NCBI GenBank assembly: GCA_934097085.1
Contig: CAKONK010000006.1
Coordinates: 1 to 64,000, forward strand
Source of the DNA: an uncultured Bacilli bacterium
Lineage (GTDB): Bacteria; Bacillota_I; Bacilli_A; RF39; UBA660
DNA: 64,000 nt
Reading direction: 5' to 3'
In this document: positions 9,053 through 17,588 of the stretch, piece after piece
How the letters are laid out: every line of letters starts with the position of its first letter
Position numbering within the stretch: position 1 is the first letter of the stretch
Notes under the pieces: model-generated
What the model saw: only the letters and a program-made list of their open reading frames with translations
Told to the model about the DNA's origin: nothing
The model's database searches: none
Translations under genes and position numbers: made by a program

Positions 9053-9841
9053 CTATAATAATATTAATGAAAGTACTACATATGTTAAAAATATAACAAG
9101 CGTACTATCAAGCCTATCAAGTGCTCCACCATGACCAGGCATTATATTTGAATAATCTTTAATATTATTTTCTCTTTTTAATTTACTAAATATTAGATCA
9201 CCTAATTGATCCATTATTGTTAAAATAAATGTAATTAAGATAATCATAAAATTAAACTCTTTAAATAGTATGAAATATAAAATACAAGGAATTATTGTTC
9301 CAAAAAGACTTCCTCCGATACATCCTTCCCAAGTCTTTTTAGGGGAAATATTTGGACACATTTTATTTTTACCAAAAAATTTTCCTGAAAAAAGAGCAAA
9401 TGAATCGGTAATAACTGGAATTGAAACTAAATATAAAAATAATTTTATATCTAAATTTCTAACTAATATTAAACTATTAAAACCAAGCCCAATAAAAAGA
9501 AGCAACCCAATTAAATGAAAAGCATCTTTTATTGAATAATTATCATAAAATAATGTTGGTATAATAAGTCCAAAACATAATATAGATAAATAAATATATG
9601 ATATACCAGTGTAATAAAGTGAATATGTTGTGTTAGCAAATACAATCAAAAGTAAACCTAAAAGTCCTAAAAACATAGGCACAGTTGGTAGCTTTTCATG
9701 TGTTTTTTTTAAACTAATTATTTCTTTATACGACCATAATGCTATAAGACCTATGGCAATTTTATATGGGTAACCTCCTAAATAAATAAATGGAATTGCT
9801 ATAGCTATTGCCACTACCGCACTAATAATTCTTGTCTTCAT
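9053..9841 (-). CDS. cdsA: Phosphatidate cytidylyltransferase
   Basis: Membrane enzyme making CDP-diacylglycerol from phosphatidate and CTP for phospholipid synthesis. I choose the ATG at 9841, preceded by GAGGAAAGG and one base after the divIVA stop; a longer frame would overlap divIVA. About eight transmembrane helices are visible. The CDP-DAG synthase signature is clear near the C-terminus: SKLKRENNIKD, then PGHGGALDRLDS. The 262-aa length is typical. Co-transcription with divIVA and rseP is likely from the tight spacing. Confidence 0.96.
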   Translation of the reverse strand: MKTRIISAVVAIAIAIPFIYLGGYPYKIAIGLIALWSYKEIISLKKTHEKLPTVPMFLGLLGLLLIVFANTTYSLYYTGISYIYLSILCFGLIIPTLFYDNYSIKDAFHLIGLLLFIGLGFNSLILVRNLDIKLFLYLVSIPVITDSFALFSGKFFGKNKMCPNISPKKTWEGCIGGSLFGTIIPCILYFILFKEFNFMIILITFILTIMDQLGDLIFSKLKRENNIKDYSNIMPGHGGALDRLDSTLVIFLTYVVLSLILL

Positions 9842-9842
9842 T

Positions 9843-10268
9843 TTACAGCCTTTCCTCAAATTTATCCATCTCATCTACTTGGGATTCAACAAGAGCAATA
9901 AATCTTTTTTTATAACTTATAACTTTTCTTTGTAATTCTTCTGCTTCTCTTTCAATATTTTGTGCTTTAATTAATGAATTATTCACAATCTTCGAAGCAT
10001 TATTTCTAGCATCCTCCACGATTAATTTACTTTGTGCATAAGCCGCTTTTTGAGCATTAGCACTAGTTTCTTGAGCAAGCAAAAGAGTGTCGTTAAGTGT
10101 TTTTTCTAGGCTTTTATATTTTTCATTTTCTTTTCTTAAACTTTCAGCCTCTAAAGTAACATTTTTAAGTTTTTCATAGATGCTTTCATATTCACTTGCT
10201 ACTTCCTTAACAAAACTAGCGACATCACTTTTATTATAACCATAGATATTTGTTCTAAACTTAACCAT
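9843..10268 (-). CDS. DivIVA domain protein
   Basis: 141-aa cytoplasmic coiled-coil protein. The N-terminal DivIVA/GpsB membrane-binding motif is seen in FRTNIYGYNKSDVASFV (4-20). A long coiled coil then runs from about 25 to 130, rich in Glu/Lys/Ala heptads. DivIVA proteins bind negatively curved membrane and direct septum or pole functions. Its place directly after sepF (13-bp gap) and before cdsA supports a cell-division or growth role. It is shorter than B. subtilis DivIVA, so GpsB-like activity cannot be excluded. Confidence 0.85.
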   Translation of the reverse strand: MVKFRTNIYGYNKSDVASFVKEVASEYESIYEKLKNVTLEAESLRKENEKYKSLEKTLNDTLLLAQETSANAQKAAYAQSKLIVEDARNNASKIVNNSLIKAQNIEREAEELQRKVISYKKRFIALVESQVDEMDKFEERL

Positions 10269-10281
10269 GGACTATGCCTTT

Positions 10282-10689
10282 CTATAAATCTATTTCTTCG
10301 TAATCTTCTTTTTCTTTTTTCTCTGAATCATCAGTTATTTTACCTTGTACATTTACATTTTTAGGTGTACATAAATAAATACCAACACCAATTTTTTGCA
10401 TTGAACCACCAATTGCATAAATACATCCACTTAAAAAGTCAATAATTCTTTTTGCCTGTGGTGCAGTAACCCTTTTTAAATTAACTACAACAGAATTACG
10501 ATTTTTAAGGTGATCTGCAATTTGTTGAGATTCAGAATATGCACGTGGTTCTAAAAGAATCATTTTATTTCCAGTTTTATCTGCCTCTTTTACAGCATCT
10601 TCTTTACTTATACTATAAAATTCATCCTCACTTACATTTTGCATTTCATCATCATTATCCTCAAATAATTTTTTAAATTTAAAAGCCAT
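10282..10689 (-). CDS. sepF: Cell division protein SepF
   Basis: 135-aa protein that tethers FtsZ to the membrane and aligns protofilaments. The N-terminal amphipathic stretch (MAFKFKKLFE) is the membrane anchor. The C-terminal SepF domain (about 40-120) contains EPRAYSESQQIADHLKNRN, VVNLKRV and RIIDFLSGCIYAIGGSMQKIG, all typical. The ATG is preceded by GGAGGG. It heads the sepF-divIVA-cdsA-rseP run, and a terminator upstream (10722-10765) separates it from the preceding gene, so it must have its own promoter. Confidence 0.95.
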   Translation of the reverse strand: MAFKFKKLFEDNDDEMQNVSEDEFYSISKEDAVKEADKTGNKMILLEPRAYSESQQIADHLKNRNSVVVNLKRVTAPQAKRIIDFLSGCIYAIGGSMQKIGVGIYLCTPKNVNVQGKITDDSEKKEKEDYEEIDL

Positions 10690-10721
10690 ATTTAGCCCTC
10701 CTAGTATCTATTTAATTATAC

Positions 10722-10765
10722 TAAAAAAAAATCTACTTTGCAATAATGCTAAAATAGATTTTTAA
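10722..10765 (-). terminator. Intrinsic terminator
   Basis: Minus-strand hairpin with AAATCTA and TAGATTT outer arms and an inner TAGCA/TTGCA pair, followed by T9. It ends the transcript of the 169-aa gene just upstream. Confidence 0.65.
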
Positions 10766-10768
10766 TTT

Positions 10769-11278
10769 TTATCTTGACTTTTCTTTTTCTAATCCAATCT
10801 TATTTTCATAAGCATATCTTTCTTCTTCAACAAGATGGGATGGAATTACTTCAATATTTAACCTTTCAGCTACTCTTTTACAAAAAAATGTATTAATAAT
10901 AATATCTTCTGTTAAAGCATCATAATGATTTGCTTCTTCTTCTGAAGAAATAATTTTAATTGAACTAGATACAGCATCATTACAAACAGTTAAATTTTCT
11001 TTAGGAATACTTACCATACTTGGGCCTAGTATAACTTTATCATCTTCATAATTAACTGGAATAATTCTACCAGTTACCCAATCCATAAAATATTTTTGAT
11101 TTCCATTATATATTTTAGTTTTTTTACCAAATTCATTAAAATCATCGAGTATCATTTCAAAAGGTTTATTCATAGTGGTTTTTATAAACACTGTTTCACC
11201 ACTTCTTAATGTTACTCTTTTAAAATATTCTATTCCTAAAGTATTTAATTTATAATTGTAAATTTTCTTTTTAAACAT
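10769..11278 (-). CDS. Hypothetical protein, 169 aa
   Basis: Not recognised. Soluble, no signal peptide or membrane helix. The first 110 residues look beta-rich (TLRSGETVFIKTTM, WVTGRIIPVNYEDDKVILG). The C-terminal third is helical and charged (IINTFFCKRVAERLNIEVIP, then VEEERYAYENKIGLEKEK). The ATG is preceded by AGGGAG. It sits 21 bp downstream of proS on the same strand and is followed by a terminator, so it is probably the second gene of a proS transcript. Confidence 0.6.
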   Translation of the reverse strand: MFKKKIYNYKLNTLGIEYFKRVTLRSGETVFIKTTMNKPFEMILDDFNEFGKKTKIYNGNQKYFMDWVTGRIIPVNYEDDKVILGPSMVSIPKENLTVCNDAVSSSIKIISSEEEANHYDALTEDIIINTFFCKRVAERLNIEVIPSHLVEEERYAYENKIGLEKEKSR

Positions 11279-11299
11279 TCAAACTCCCTATAAAATATA

Positions 11300-12736
11300 T
11301 TAATATGATTTACCCCAAATTACATTATGTTTAGCATCCTTACCACAGCAAATACATTTTCCAGTAATAAGTTTATCCTCAAAAGGAATACATCTACTTC
11401 CGGCACCACCTGTAAGTTCTTTTATTTTATCTTCACACTCTTCTTCTCCACACCAATCTGCTTTTATAAATCCTTCTTTAGTACCTGCAATTTCAATCAT
11501 TTCATCCATTGTTTTTGCTTCATAAATATGACTATTTACAAACTGTGTTGCTTTTTCAAGCATTCCTTTTTGAATTACCTCAAGTTTAGATGTTACTTCA
11601 TCACATATATTTTCTAGTTTTACAATTTCTTTTTCGTGAGTAAATCTAACTGCTAAAGTAACCTCACCATTTTCTAAATCTCTTGGTCCAACTTCTATAC
11701 GAAGTGGAATACCTTGAACTTCACTTTCATTAAATTTAAATCCAGGTGTTTTATCACTATCATCAACTTTTACTCTAATTCCTTTTGCTTTTAAATCTTC
11801 ATAAATTTCATTAGAGGTTTCCATAACACCCTCTTTATGAGAGGCAATAGGAACTATAATAACTTGAACTGGAGCAATTTTTGGTGGAAGAACTAAACCA
11901 TTATCATCTCCATGAACCATAATTAAAGCTCCAATTAGTCTAGTAGATGTTCCCCAAGAAGTTTCATAAACTGTCTCAAGTTTATTTTCTTTATTTAAAA
12001 ATTTAATATTAAAAGCCTCGGCAAATCCTTGTCCAAAATAATGTGTTGTTCCTGATTGTAAAGCTTTACCATCATGCATCATTGCTTCCATTGTATATGT
12101 ATTTTCAGCACCAGCAAATTTTTCAGATGGAGTCTTTTGTCCTGTAACCATTGGAATTGCTAAATAATCTCTACAAAATGTTGTATAAACGGTAAGCATT
12201 TGTAAAGTTCTTTCCATAGCTTCTTTACTAGTGGAGTGAATAGTATGACCCTCTTGCCATAAAAATTCACGACTACGAAGATATGGTCTAGTTGTTTTTT
12301 CCCATCTAAGTACTGAACACCATTGATTATAAATTTTAGGTAAGTCTCTATATGATTTAACTTCTTTTTGCCAATAATTACAGAAAAGAGTTTCACTTGT
12401 AGGTCTTATACACATTCTTTCCTCAAGTTCTTCATTTCCACCCATAGTTACCCAAGCAACTTCAGGAGCAAATCCTGCTATATGATCTTTTTCTTTTTGA
12501 AGTAAACTTTCAGGAATAAGCATTGGAAGATAAACATTTTGAACGCCAGTTTCTTTAAATATTTTGTCCATATTATTTTGAATATTTTCCCAAATAGCTT
12601 GACCATTAGGTAAATAAATCATACAACCTTTTACATCAGTATAATCACATAATCTTGCAGCCTTTACTACATCAGTATACCACTGTGCATAATCTACATC
12701 TCTTGGTGTAATTTTTTCTGTCATTTTATTATTCAT
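11300..12736 (-). CDS. proS: Prolyl-tRNA synthetase, archaeal/eukaryotic type
   Basis: Charges tRNA-Pro. At 478 aa it is the short form without the editing insertion found in the usual bacterial type. Class II motifs are visible: motif 1 in NVYLPMLIPESLL, motif 2 in CSVLRWEKTTRPYLRSREF (about 155-173), and motif 3 in GTSTRLIGALIMVHGDD. An anticodon-binding domain follows (about 285-390). The C-terminal zinc-type extension (CGEEECED, later GKCICCGKD) ends in a Tyr, as in the archaeal-like class. The ATG at 12736 has AGAAAGGA nine bases upstream. It is 15 bp downstream of glyS, so likely co-transcribed and under the glyS T-box. Confidence 0.96.
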   Translation of the reverse strand: MNNKMTEKITPRDVDYAQWYTDVVKAARLCDYTDVKGCMIYLPNGQAIWENIQNNMDKIFKETGVQNVYLPMLIPESLLQKEKDHIAGFAPEVAWVTMGGNEELEERMCIRPTSETLFCNYWQKEVKSYRDLPKIYNQWCSVLRWEKTTRPYLRSREFLWQEGHTIHSTSKEAMERTLQMLTVYTTFCRDYLAIPMVTGQKTPSEKFAGAENTYTMEAMMHDGKALQSGTTHYFGQGFAEAFNIKFLNKENKLETVYETSWGTSTRLIGALIMVHGDDNGLVLPPKIAPVQVIIVPIASHKEGVMETSNEIYEDLKAKGIRVKVDDSDKTPGFKFNESEVQGIPLRIEVGPRDLENGEVTLAVRFTHEKEIVKLENICDEVTSKLEVIQKGMLEKATQFVNSHIYEAKTMDEMIEIAGTKEGFIKADWCGEEECEDKIKELTGGAGSRCIPFEDKLITGKCICCGKDAKHNVIWGKSY

Positions 12737-12750
12737 AAATATTTTCCTTT

Positions 12751-14130
12751 CTAAAATTTAATTTTTTCATTAATATATGAAGCAACTTCATTAACATTTA
12801 AAGTAATTTGCTCCATTGTATCACGATTTCTTAAAGTAACTGTTCCATTATTAATTGTTTCATCATCAATTGTTATTGCAAAAGGTGTTCCAATAGCATC
12901 AGCTCTTCTATAACGTTTACCAATATTACCAGTTTCATCATAACTACAGTTAAATTCTTTAATTAACTTTTTATATATTTCTCTAGCCTTTTCACTATGA
13001 AATTTCTTTACAAGTGGAAGTACCGCTACTTTATATGGTGCTAAAAATGGATGAAGTTTAAGTACTTCACGAGTTGTACCATCCTCTAAAACTTCTTCAT
13101 TATAAGCATCACAAAGTACTGTTAAAAATAATCTTTCAACACCAAGTGATGGTTCTATAACATACGGAATATATTTTTCATTAGTATCAGGATCTAAATA
13201 TTTTAAATTTTCACAAGAGAATTTTTCATGTTGTTTTAAATCATAATCAGTCCTTGAGGCAATTCCCCAAAGTTCTCCGAAACCAAAAGGAAAGTTATAT
13301 TCAATATCTGTTGTAGCATTTGAATAAAAACATAGTTCTTCTTTAGAGTGATCTCTTAAACGAATATTTTCTGATTTTATACCAATTTCTTTTAAGAAGT
13401 TTACACATTTTTCCTTATAAAACTTAAACCATTCAAGTTCAGTACCTGGTTTACAGAAAAATTCAAGTTCCATTTGTTCAAACTCTCTTACTCTAAATAT
13501 AAAGTTTCCTGGAGTTATTTCATTTCTAAAACTCTTACCTACTTGACCAATTCCAAAAGGTACTTTAAGACGCATACTTCTTTGAACATTTAAAAAGTTA
13601 ACAAATATACCTTGAGCAGTTTCAGGTCTTAAATAAATTGTACTTTTTGCTTCCTCGGTTACACCTTGAAAAGTTTTAAACATCAAATTAAATTGTCTTA
13701 TATCAGTAAAATCACTCTTACCACATTTTGGACAAGTAATCTTGTTTTCCTTTATGAAATCAACAAGTTTTTCATTACTCCATCCATCGCCAGTTTCTTT
13801 TCCATGAGTAAAGTCTTCGATTAATTTATCTGCTCTATATCTTGTTTTGCAATGTTTGCAATCTACTAAAGGGTCTGCAAAAGTTTTTAAATGTCCACTT
13901 GCTTCCCAAACTTTAGGATTCATAAGTATTCCACTATCAAGTGAAACATTATTTTCATCCTCAGTTACAAATTTTTTAAGCCAAGCATTTTTAATATTTC
14001 TTTTAAGTTCAGCTCCAAGAGGACCAAAATCCCAAGAATTTGCTAAACCTCCATATATTTCACTTCCTTGAAATATAAATCCATAATTCTTACAATAATT
14101 TGTAAGTTTTTCCATTGTTAAATTTTCCAT
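12751..14130 (-). CDS. glyS: Glycyl-tRNA synthetase, dimeric type
   Basis: Single-chain (alpha2) eukaryote-like glycyl-tRNA synthetase of 459 aa. The start at 14130 follows TAATGGAGGT; the longer frame runs back into the T-box terminator and is not real. A zinc-type insertion ([13 protein letters not shown], later CPKCGKSDF) lies at about 90-150, motif 2 at [20 protein letters not shown] (about 205), motif 3 in [11 protein letters not shown], and the anticodon-binding domain in about 350-459. It is controlled by the T-box leader directly upstream. This places glyS and proS in one tRNA-charging operon. Confidence 0.97.
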   Translation of the reverse strand: MENLTMEKLTNYCKNYGFIFQGSEIYGGLANSWDFGPLGAELKRNIKNAWLKKFVTEDENNVSLDSGILMNPKVWEASGHLKTFADPLVDCKHCKTRYRADKLIEDFTHGKETGDGWSNEKLVDFIKENKITCPKCGKSDFTDIRQFNLMFKTFQGVTEEAKSTIYLRPETAQGIFVNFLNVQRSMRLKVPFGIGQVGKSFRNEITPGNFIFRVREFEQMELEFFCKPGTELEWFKFYKEKCVNFLKEIGIKSENIRLRDHSKEELCFYSNATTDIEYNFPFGFGELWGIASRTDYDLKQHEKFSCENLKYLDPDTNEKYIPYVIEPSLGVERLFLTVLCDAYNEEVLEDGTTREVLKLHPFLAPYKVAVLPLVKKFHSEKAREIYKKLIKEFNCSYDETGNIGKRYRRADAIGTPFAITIDDETINNGTVTLRNRDTMEQITLNVNEVASYINEKIKF

Positions 14131-14145
14131 AATACCTCCATTAAA

Positions 14146-14265
14146 CAAAAAAATTCCTTTAAAAAATAATTTAGGGACGAATATAATCCGCGGTTCCACC
14201 CTAATTATTCCCAAAGGAATCACTTTTATTATTTATAGCTCTAGGATTCCAACCCCGTCATCGCT
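14146..14265 (-). promoter_or_regulatory. T-box riboswitch of glyS, short Stem I
   Basis: The T-box core AGGGTGGAACCGCG is at 14202-14189. Its UGGA would pair with a tRNA 3' end UCCA, which fits the U discriminator of tRNA-Gly. A very long terminator can form: ATTCCTTT (14220-14213) with AAAGGAAT (14160-14153), plus inner AATAATT and AGGG pairings, followed by T7. The predicted +1 is at about 14265, which leaves only about 60 nt ahead of the T-box core. Stem I is therefore an unusually small hairpin (AGC...GCT closing GATGA and TAGA internal-loop sides and a GGGG/TCCT stem). High uncharged tRNA-Gly should allow read-through into glyS-proS. Confidence 0.9.
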
Positions 14266-14271
14266 AAAGTT

Positions 14272-14300
14272 ATTATAAACTATTATTTGTTTTTTTACAA
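14272..14300 (-). promoter_or_regulatory. Sigma-A promoter of the glyS T-box
   Basis: -35 TTGTAA at 14300-14295, 17-bp spacer, -10 TATAAT at 14277-14272. It sits between the stop of the upstream gene and the T-box hairpins. Confidence 0.7.
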
Positions 14301-14306
14301 CAATTT

Positions 14307-14639
14307 TTAGTCCTTTTCTATTACTTTTTCTAGAAATATTTTTTTATTAAATCCTCCTCTTTTAGTGGCTTTATTTTCCGCTTCATCAATTAAGTTTTCA
14401 TAAGAATAACCTAGTGCTTTTGCAAGTGATCTTACTACCTCAAAAGTATCTGCAAGTTCCTCTAAAGTGTCCTCTTTTGTTTTAGCAGATATCACTTCAT
14501 TACATTCCTCAATTAACTTCTTTTTAAGTTCTTTGATATATTCTTCATTACTTAAAATCCTTGTATAAGGCTCTCCACCATTATTTTTAATTATGTTTGG
14601 AATTTTATCTCTAACTAATTTATTATATATTTGCTTCAT
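14307..14639 (-). CDS. MazG-like NTP pyrophosphohydrolase
   Basis: 110-aa all-alpha house-cleaning nucleotide pyrophosphohydrolase. The N-terminal YNKLVRDKIPNII signature and the metal-binding helix pair EECNEV (near 44-49) and EELADTFEVV (near 60-69) match the predicted phosphoribosyl-ATP pyrophosphohydrolase-like/MazG superfamily (COG4997 type). It would hydrolyse non-canonical or excess NTPs to NMP and PPi. The ATG has a GGAGGAAAAG site. The upstream region carries two copies of a 16-base direct repeat. The substrate is not predictable from sequence. Confidence 0.85.
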   Translation of the reverse strand: MKQIYNKLVRDKIPNIIKNNGGEPYTRILSNEEYIKELKKKLIEECNEVISAKTKEDTLEELADTFEVVRSLAKALGYSYENLIDEAENKATKRGGFNKKIFLEKVIEKD

Positions 14640-14700
14640 CTTTTCCTCCTATTTAATTAAAATATACCTAATTCTAAGATTAAAATCAATATGTTTCACG

Positions 14701-14749
14701 TTTTTCTAACGACTTTTGACTAAAAGTTACACATTTTTCTAACGACTTT
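14701..14749 (-). repeat. Two 16-bp direct repeats upstream of the NTP pyrophosphohydrolase gene
   Basis: TTTTTCTAACGACTTT occurs at 14701-14716 and 14734-14749, 33 bp apart start to start, about three helical turns. They lie in the short gap just upstream of the 110-aa gene and after the stop of the preceding gene, a sensible place for tandem operator sites. Confidence 0.6.
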
Positions 14750-14751
14750 CA

Positions 14752-15171
14752 TTATTTACCAAAATTTTTTAACATTTTCTTCAATAAATTTAATACTCTT
14801 TTATAAAAACTTATATCATAAACATCAAAGTTTAAACAAGGACTTATATTTTCATATTCATATGAACCAACGAAAAAAGTTATTGATTTTTCTTTTATAC
14901 CTAAATCATTTATTTCAAATTCACTTTTTAATGAATCATACAACAATTTATCTATTTTTAAATCTTTTATTTCATGGCAAAAGTTATCTAAATTAAAATA
15001 ACTTGATACACATTTTATTAGCATATTAGTATCAATATTTATAATTTCATCATTACTAAGTTTTATATTAATCATTTCATTATAATAATTTGCTCCGTTT
15101 AATATATTTTGAATAAAGTATTGCATCAAAATATATTTTTTCATATTCTCTTCACACCATATGTATACCAT
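14752..15171 (-). CDS. Hypothetical protein, 130-139 aa
   Basis: Not recognised. Small soluble acidic protein with helical N-terminal half (YILMQYFIQNILNGANYYNEM) and a mixed C-terminal half ending in basic KKMLKNFGK. Two starts are possible: ATG at 15171 with a distant AGGTAGG, or ATG at 15144 with GAAGAG too close to be ideal. It begins 14 bp after tdk on the same strand and is probably the end of the recO-tdk transcript. Confidence 0.55.
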   Translation of the reverse strand: MVYIWCEENMKKYILMQYFIQNILNGANYYNEMINIKLSNDEIINIDTNMLIKCVSSYFNLDNFCHEIKDLKIDKLLYDSLKSEFEINDLGIKEKSITFFVGSYEYENISPCLNFDVYDISFYKRVLNLLKKMLKNFGK

Positions 15172-15185
15172 AAAAAAATGAAAGC

Positions 15186-15836
15186 CTACCTACTTCCATC
15201 ATCTTTTTTATATCTTTTAAGAACTTTTTTATATGTAATAACTTTCTCTTTTGTTTCACAATTCATAACTTCATTAAAATAGCAGCTTGAACAAAGTGGA
15301 ACATAAGAAACATTATCAAGACCATCAATAGCAACTTCATCACCATCAAAAACAAAATTACCATTAACCATTCTTGCATTAAATACAGCGGTATCCCCAC
15401 ATCTACAATTAACTGTTAGTTCATTTTTTCTATCTGCAAATCCAATTAAAGCTTGTGTACCTTTAAAAAGTCTTCCTTTAAAATCACTTTTAAGAGCATA
15501 ACATATAACTGTAATACCTATTTTATGAGCAAGCATCCAAAATTCAATTATTTGTTTTTCTGTTAAAAACTGTGCTTCATCTACAAGAATAACCTCAGTA
15601 CCTTTAATAAGTGGTAAATATTTATCATCAAATATTGATTCATCATTTGCTAAAAGTATATCTACTGGAGCAAACTCATTTGTTCTATTTACAACTGTAT
15701 TACCACCTTTTAAATCTATCAAAGGTTTTATAATTAAAACTTTGTGTCCGTGTTTACGATAATTATAATTATCTTGTAAAAGTTTAGTTGTTTTACCACT
15801 TTCCATTGTCCCATAAAATAAAGTTAAATCTGTCAT
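15186..15836 (-). CDS. tdk: Thymidine kinase, type II
   Basis: Phosphorylates deoxythymidine with ATP in pyrimidine salvage. The Walker A P-loop GTMESGKTTKLL is at 9-20. The DEAQF Walker B-type motif is near 89-93. A zinc-binding lasso domain is marked by VNCRCGDTA and PLCSSCYF. The 216-aa length fits the family. The start codon lies two bases after the recO stop, so it is translationally linked to recO. Confidence 0.96.
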   Translation of the reverse strand: MTDLTLFYGTMESGKTTKLLQDNYNYRKHGHKVLIIKPLIDLKGGNTVVNRTNEFAPVDILLANDESIFDDKYLPLIKGTEVILVDEAQFLTEKQIIEFWMLAHKIGITVICYALKSDFKGRLFKGTQALIGFADRKNELTVNCRCGDTAVFNARMVNGNFVFDGDEVAIDGLDNVSYVPLCSSCYFNEVMNCETKEKVITYKKVLKRYKKDDGSR

Positions 15837-15838
15837 TA

Positions 15839-16561
15839 CTACTCCTTAAACTCTAACACCTTTTTATCCAAATAAAGCCCTGTAAAAGAATCATAATAGT
15901 CAGTTAAAAATTTATTGATAATCTTTTTTAACTTGGCGTCTACTTTAATATTTTCTATCGAGCCTATATCTATATAATAATACATTCTTAATAGTTTTAC
16001 TACCCTTAAATCAATAATTTGTTCATTTCGATAACAATTTTTACAAATAAGACCACCATATGATGCATCTATTGTTACAATTTCTTTTTTAGAACCACAT
16101 CTAATGCAACCATCAAGGCAAAGAGTAACTCCCAAAAAAGGAAGAAGTTTAATTTCTAAAATATTACAAAGTACAGTTTCATCAAAACCCTCATTTATTT
16201 TTAAAATAGTACTTATAAATAAATCATAAATTTTTGGATCTTGAGTATCCTTTAAAACTTGAGTAATTAATTTAATCAAATAAAATACTGTTGTAATTTT
16301 TTTTAAATCCTCTTTAATATTTATAAGGGGATCTATAATATCAACACCTGTTAAAGTAGAAAGTTTACCTTCTTTATAATGCAAATTAAAAACGCCATAG
16401 GATAATACCTGTGTACTTGCCCTAAACATAGATTTCATACTTTTAGCGCCTTTACACATTATTCCTATAAGCCCTTTTTCTTTTGTATATAAATTAATTA
16501 TTTTACTTGTTTCACCATATGGTGTTTCACTTAATACTATACCCTCAACTTCTAGTAGCAT
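15839..16561 (-). CDS. recO: DNA repair protein RecO
   Basis: Recombination mediator that helps load RecA onto SSB-coated DNA in the RecFOR pathway. The N-terminal OB fold (LLEVEGIVLSETPYGETSKI, about 1-80) is typical, followed by a helical domain and a zinc finger of CxxC pairs (CLDGCIRCGS...GLICKNC, about 150-185). 240 aa is normal. The start overlaps the end of the tiny yqzL gene, matching the era-yqzL-recO order of Bacilli. Confidence 0.95.
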   Translation of the reverse strand: MLLEVEGIVLSETPYGETSKIINLYTKEKGLIGIMCKGAKSMKSMFRASTQVLSYGVFNLHYKEGKLSTLTGVDIIDPLINIKEDLKKITTVFYLIKLITQVLKDTQDPKIYDLFISTILKINEGFDETVLCNILEIKLLPFLGVTLCLDGCIRCGSKKEIVTIDASYGGLICKNCYRNEQIIDLRVVKLLRMYYYIDIGSIENIKVDAKLKKIINKFLTDYYDSFTGLYLDKKVLEFKE

Positions 16562-16562
16562 A

Positions 16563-16652
16563 TTATTTTCCTTTACTTTCTTTTTTGTAATTTAAATAAT
16601 CTTCAATTTTGCCAGAATTTTTAAATTTATCCCAAGCCTCTTTTGCTTTCAT
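16563..16652 (-). CDS. yqzL: YqzL-like small protein
   Basis: 29-aa open frame with ATG preceded by GAAAGGATG, stopping one base before the recO start codon. The core EAWDKFKNSGKIEDYLNYKK has the W-F-x-x-(S/T)G-x-(I/V)-x-x-YL-x-(F/Y)-K pattern of Firmicutes YqzL. Position between era and recO is the family's usual place. The function of YqzL is not known. Its small size makes it easy to miss. Confidence 0.75.
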   Translation of the reverse strand: MKAKEAWDKFKNSGKIEDYLNYKKESKGK

Positions 16653-16696
16653 ATTTTCATCCTTTCTAATTATATATTGATGAAAAATATAAAATT

Positions 16697-17581
16697 TTAT
16701 TCATTATTTAAATAACCTAATTCTAATAAGTACTTTTCTTTATCTTTCCAATTTTTAATTGTTTTAACATAAAGTTCTATATAAACTTTCTTACCTACTA
16801 ATCTTTCTATTTCTTCGCGTGCCTCGATACCAACTTTTTTAAGTCTACTTCCACCTTTACCAATAACTATTTTTTTAATTGAATCACGGTCTACGATTAT
16901 ATCCACTAAAATATTAACAACATCTTTTTTCTCATGATAACCAATACAGTTACAAGCAATTGAATGAGGTACTTCTTCAATAGTATCATTTAAGAGTTTT
17001 TCACGAACAATTTCTCCGACCATAAAACTCATCGTATTCGAAGTAATCATATCATCATCATAATATTTTACTTCATCAGTTAAATATTTTTTTATAACCT
17101 TAATTAATCTATCTGTATTATCATGAGTAACCGCAGACACTGGTACGATATCTGAAAATGGATATAAGTCTTTATATTCATTTATTGTATAAAGAAGTAT
17201 TTCATCAGATATTTGATCAATCTTATTTATAACTAAAATAACAGGTAATTCAACTGTTTTAAGCATATTTAAGATGTATTTATCACCAGGACCAATACCT
17301 TTTTTACCATCAATTACAAAAAGTATTGCATCAACATCATCAACCATTTCTCTTGCTTTTTTATTAAGTACTCTACCTAGTCTATTAATTGGTTTAGCAA
17401 TACCTGGAGTATCAACAAAAACTATTTGATAATCTTTTTCATTATAAATACCTTGAATTACATTTCTTGTTGTACCAGCTTTATCCGAAGTTATCGCAAT
17501 TTTTTCATTAATTAATGCATTAAGAAGTGTAGATTTACCTACATTTGGTCTTCCTATTAAACTTACAAATCCACTTCGCAT
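16697..17581 (-). CDS. era: GTPase Era
   Basis: Essential GTPase that binds the 3' end of 16S rRNA and assists 30S assembly. G1 GRPNVGKSTL (11-20), G3 DTPG (58-61), G4 NKID (near 121) and G5 SAV are all present. The C-terminal KH domain has the GKGGSRLKKVG RNA-binding loop (near 237). 294 aa is the usual length. It lies in the ybeY-dgkA-era-yqzL-recO cluster, 8 bp downstream of dgkA. Confidence 0.97.
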   Translation of the reverse strand: MRSGFVSLIGRPNVGKSTLLNALINEKIAITSDKAGTTRNVIQGIYNEKDYQIVFVDTPGIAKPINRLGRVLNKKAREMVDDVDAILFVIDGKKGIGPGDKYILNMLKTVELPVILVINKIDQISDEILLYTINEYKDLYPFSDIVPVSAVTHDNTDRLIKVIKKYLTDEVKYYDDDMITSNTMSFMVGEIVREKLLNDTIEEVPHSIACNCIGYHEKKDVVNILVDIIVDRDSIKKIVIGKGGSRLKKVGIEAREEIERLVGKKVYIELYVKTIKNWKDKEKYLLELGYLNNE

Positions 17582-17588
17582 AATAAAC

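Noticed and set aside
14307..14639. HisE (true phosphoribosyl-ATP pyrophosphohydrolase)
   Set aside because: No histidine biosynthesis genes nearby and the N-terminal YNKLVRDKIP signature points to the general NTP pyrophosphohydrolase group.
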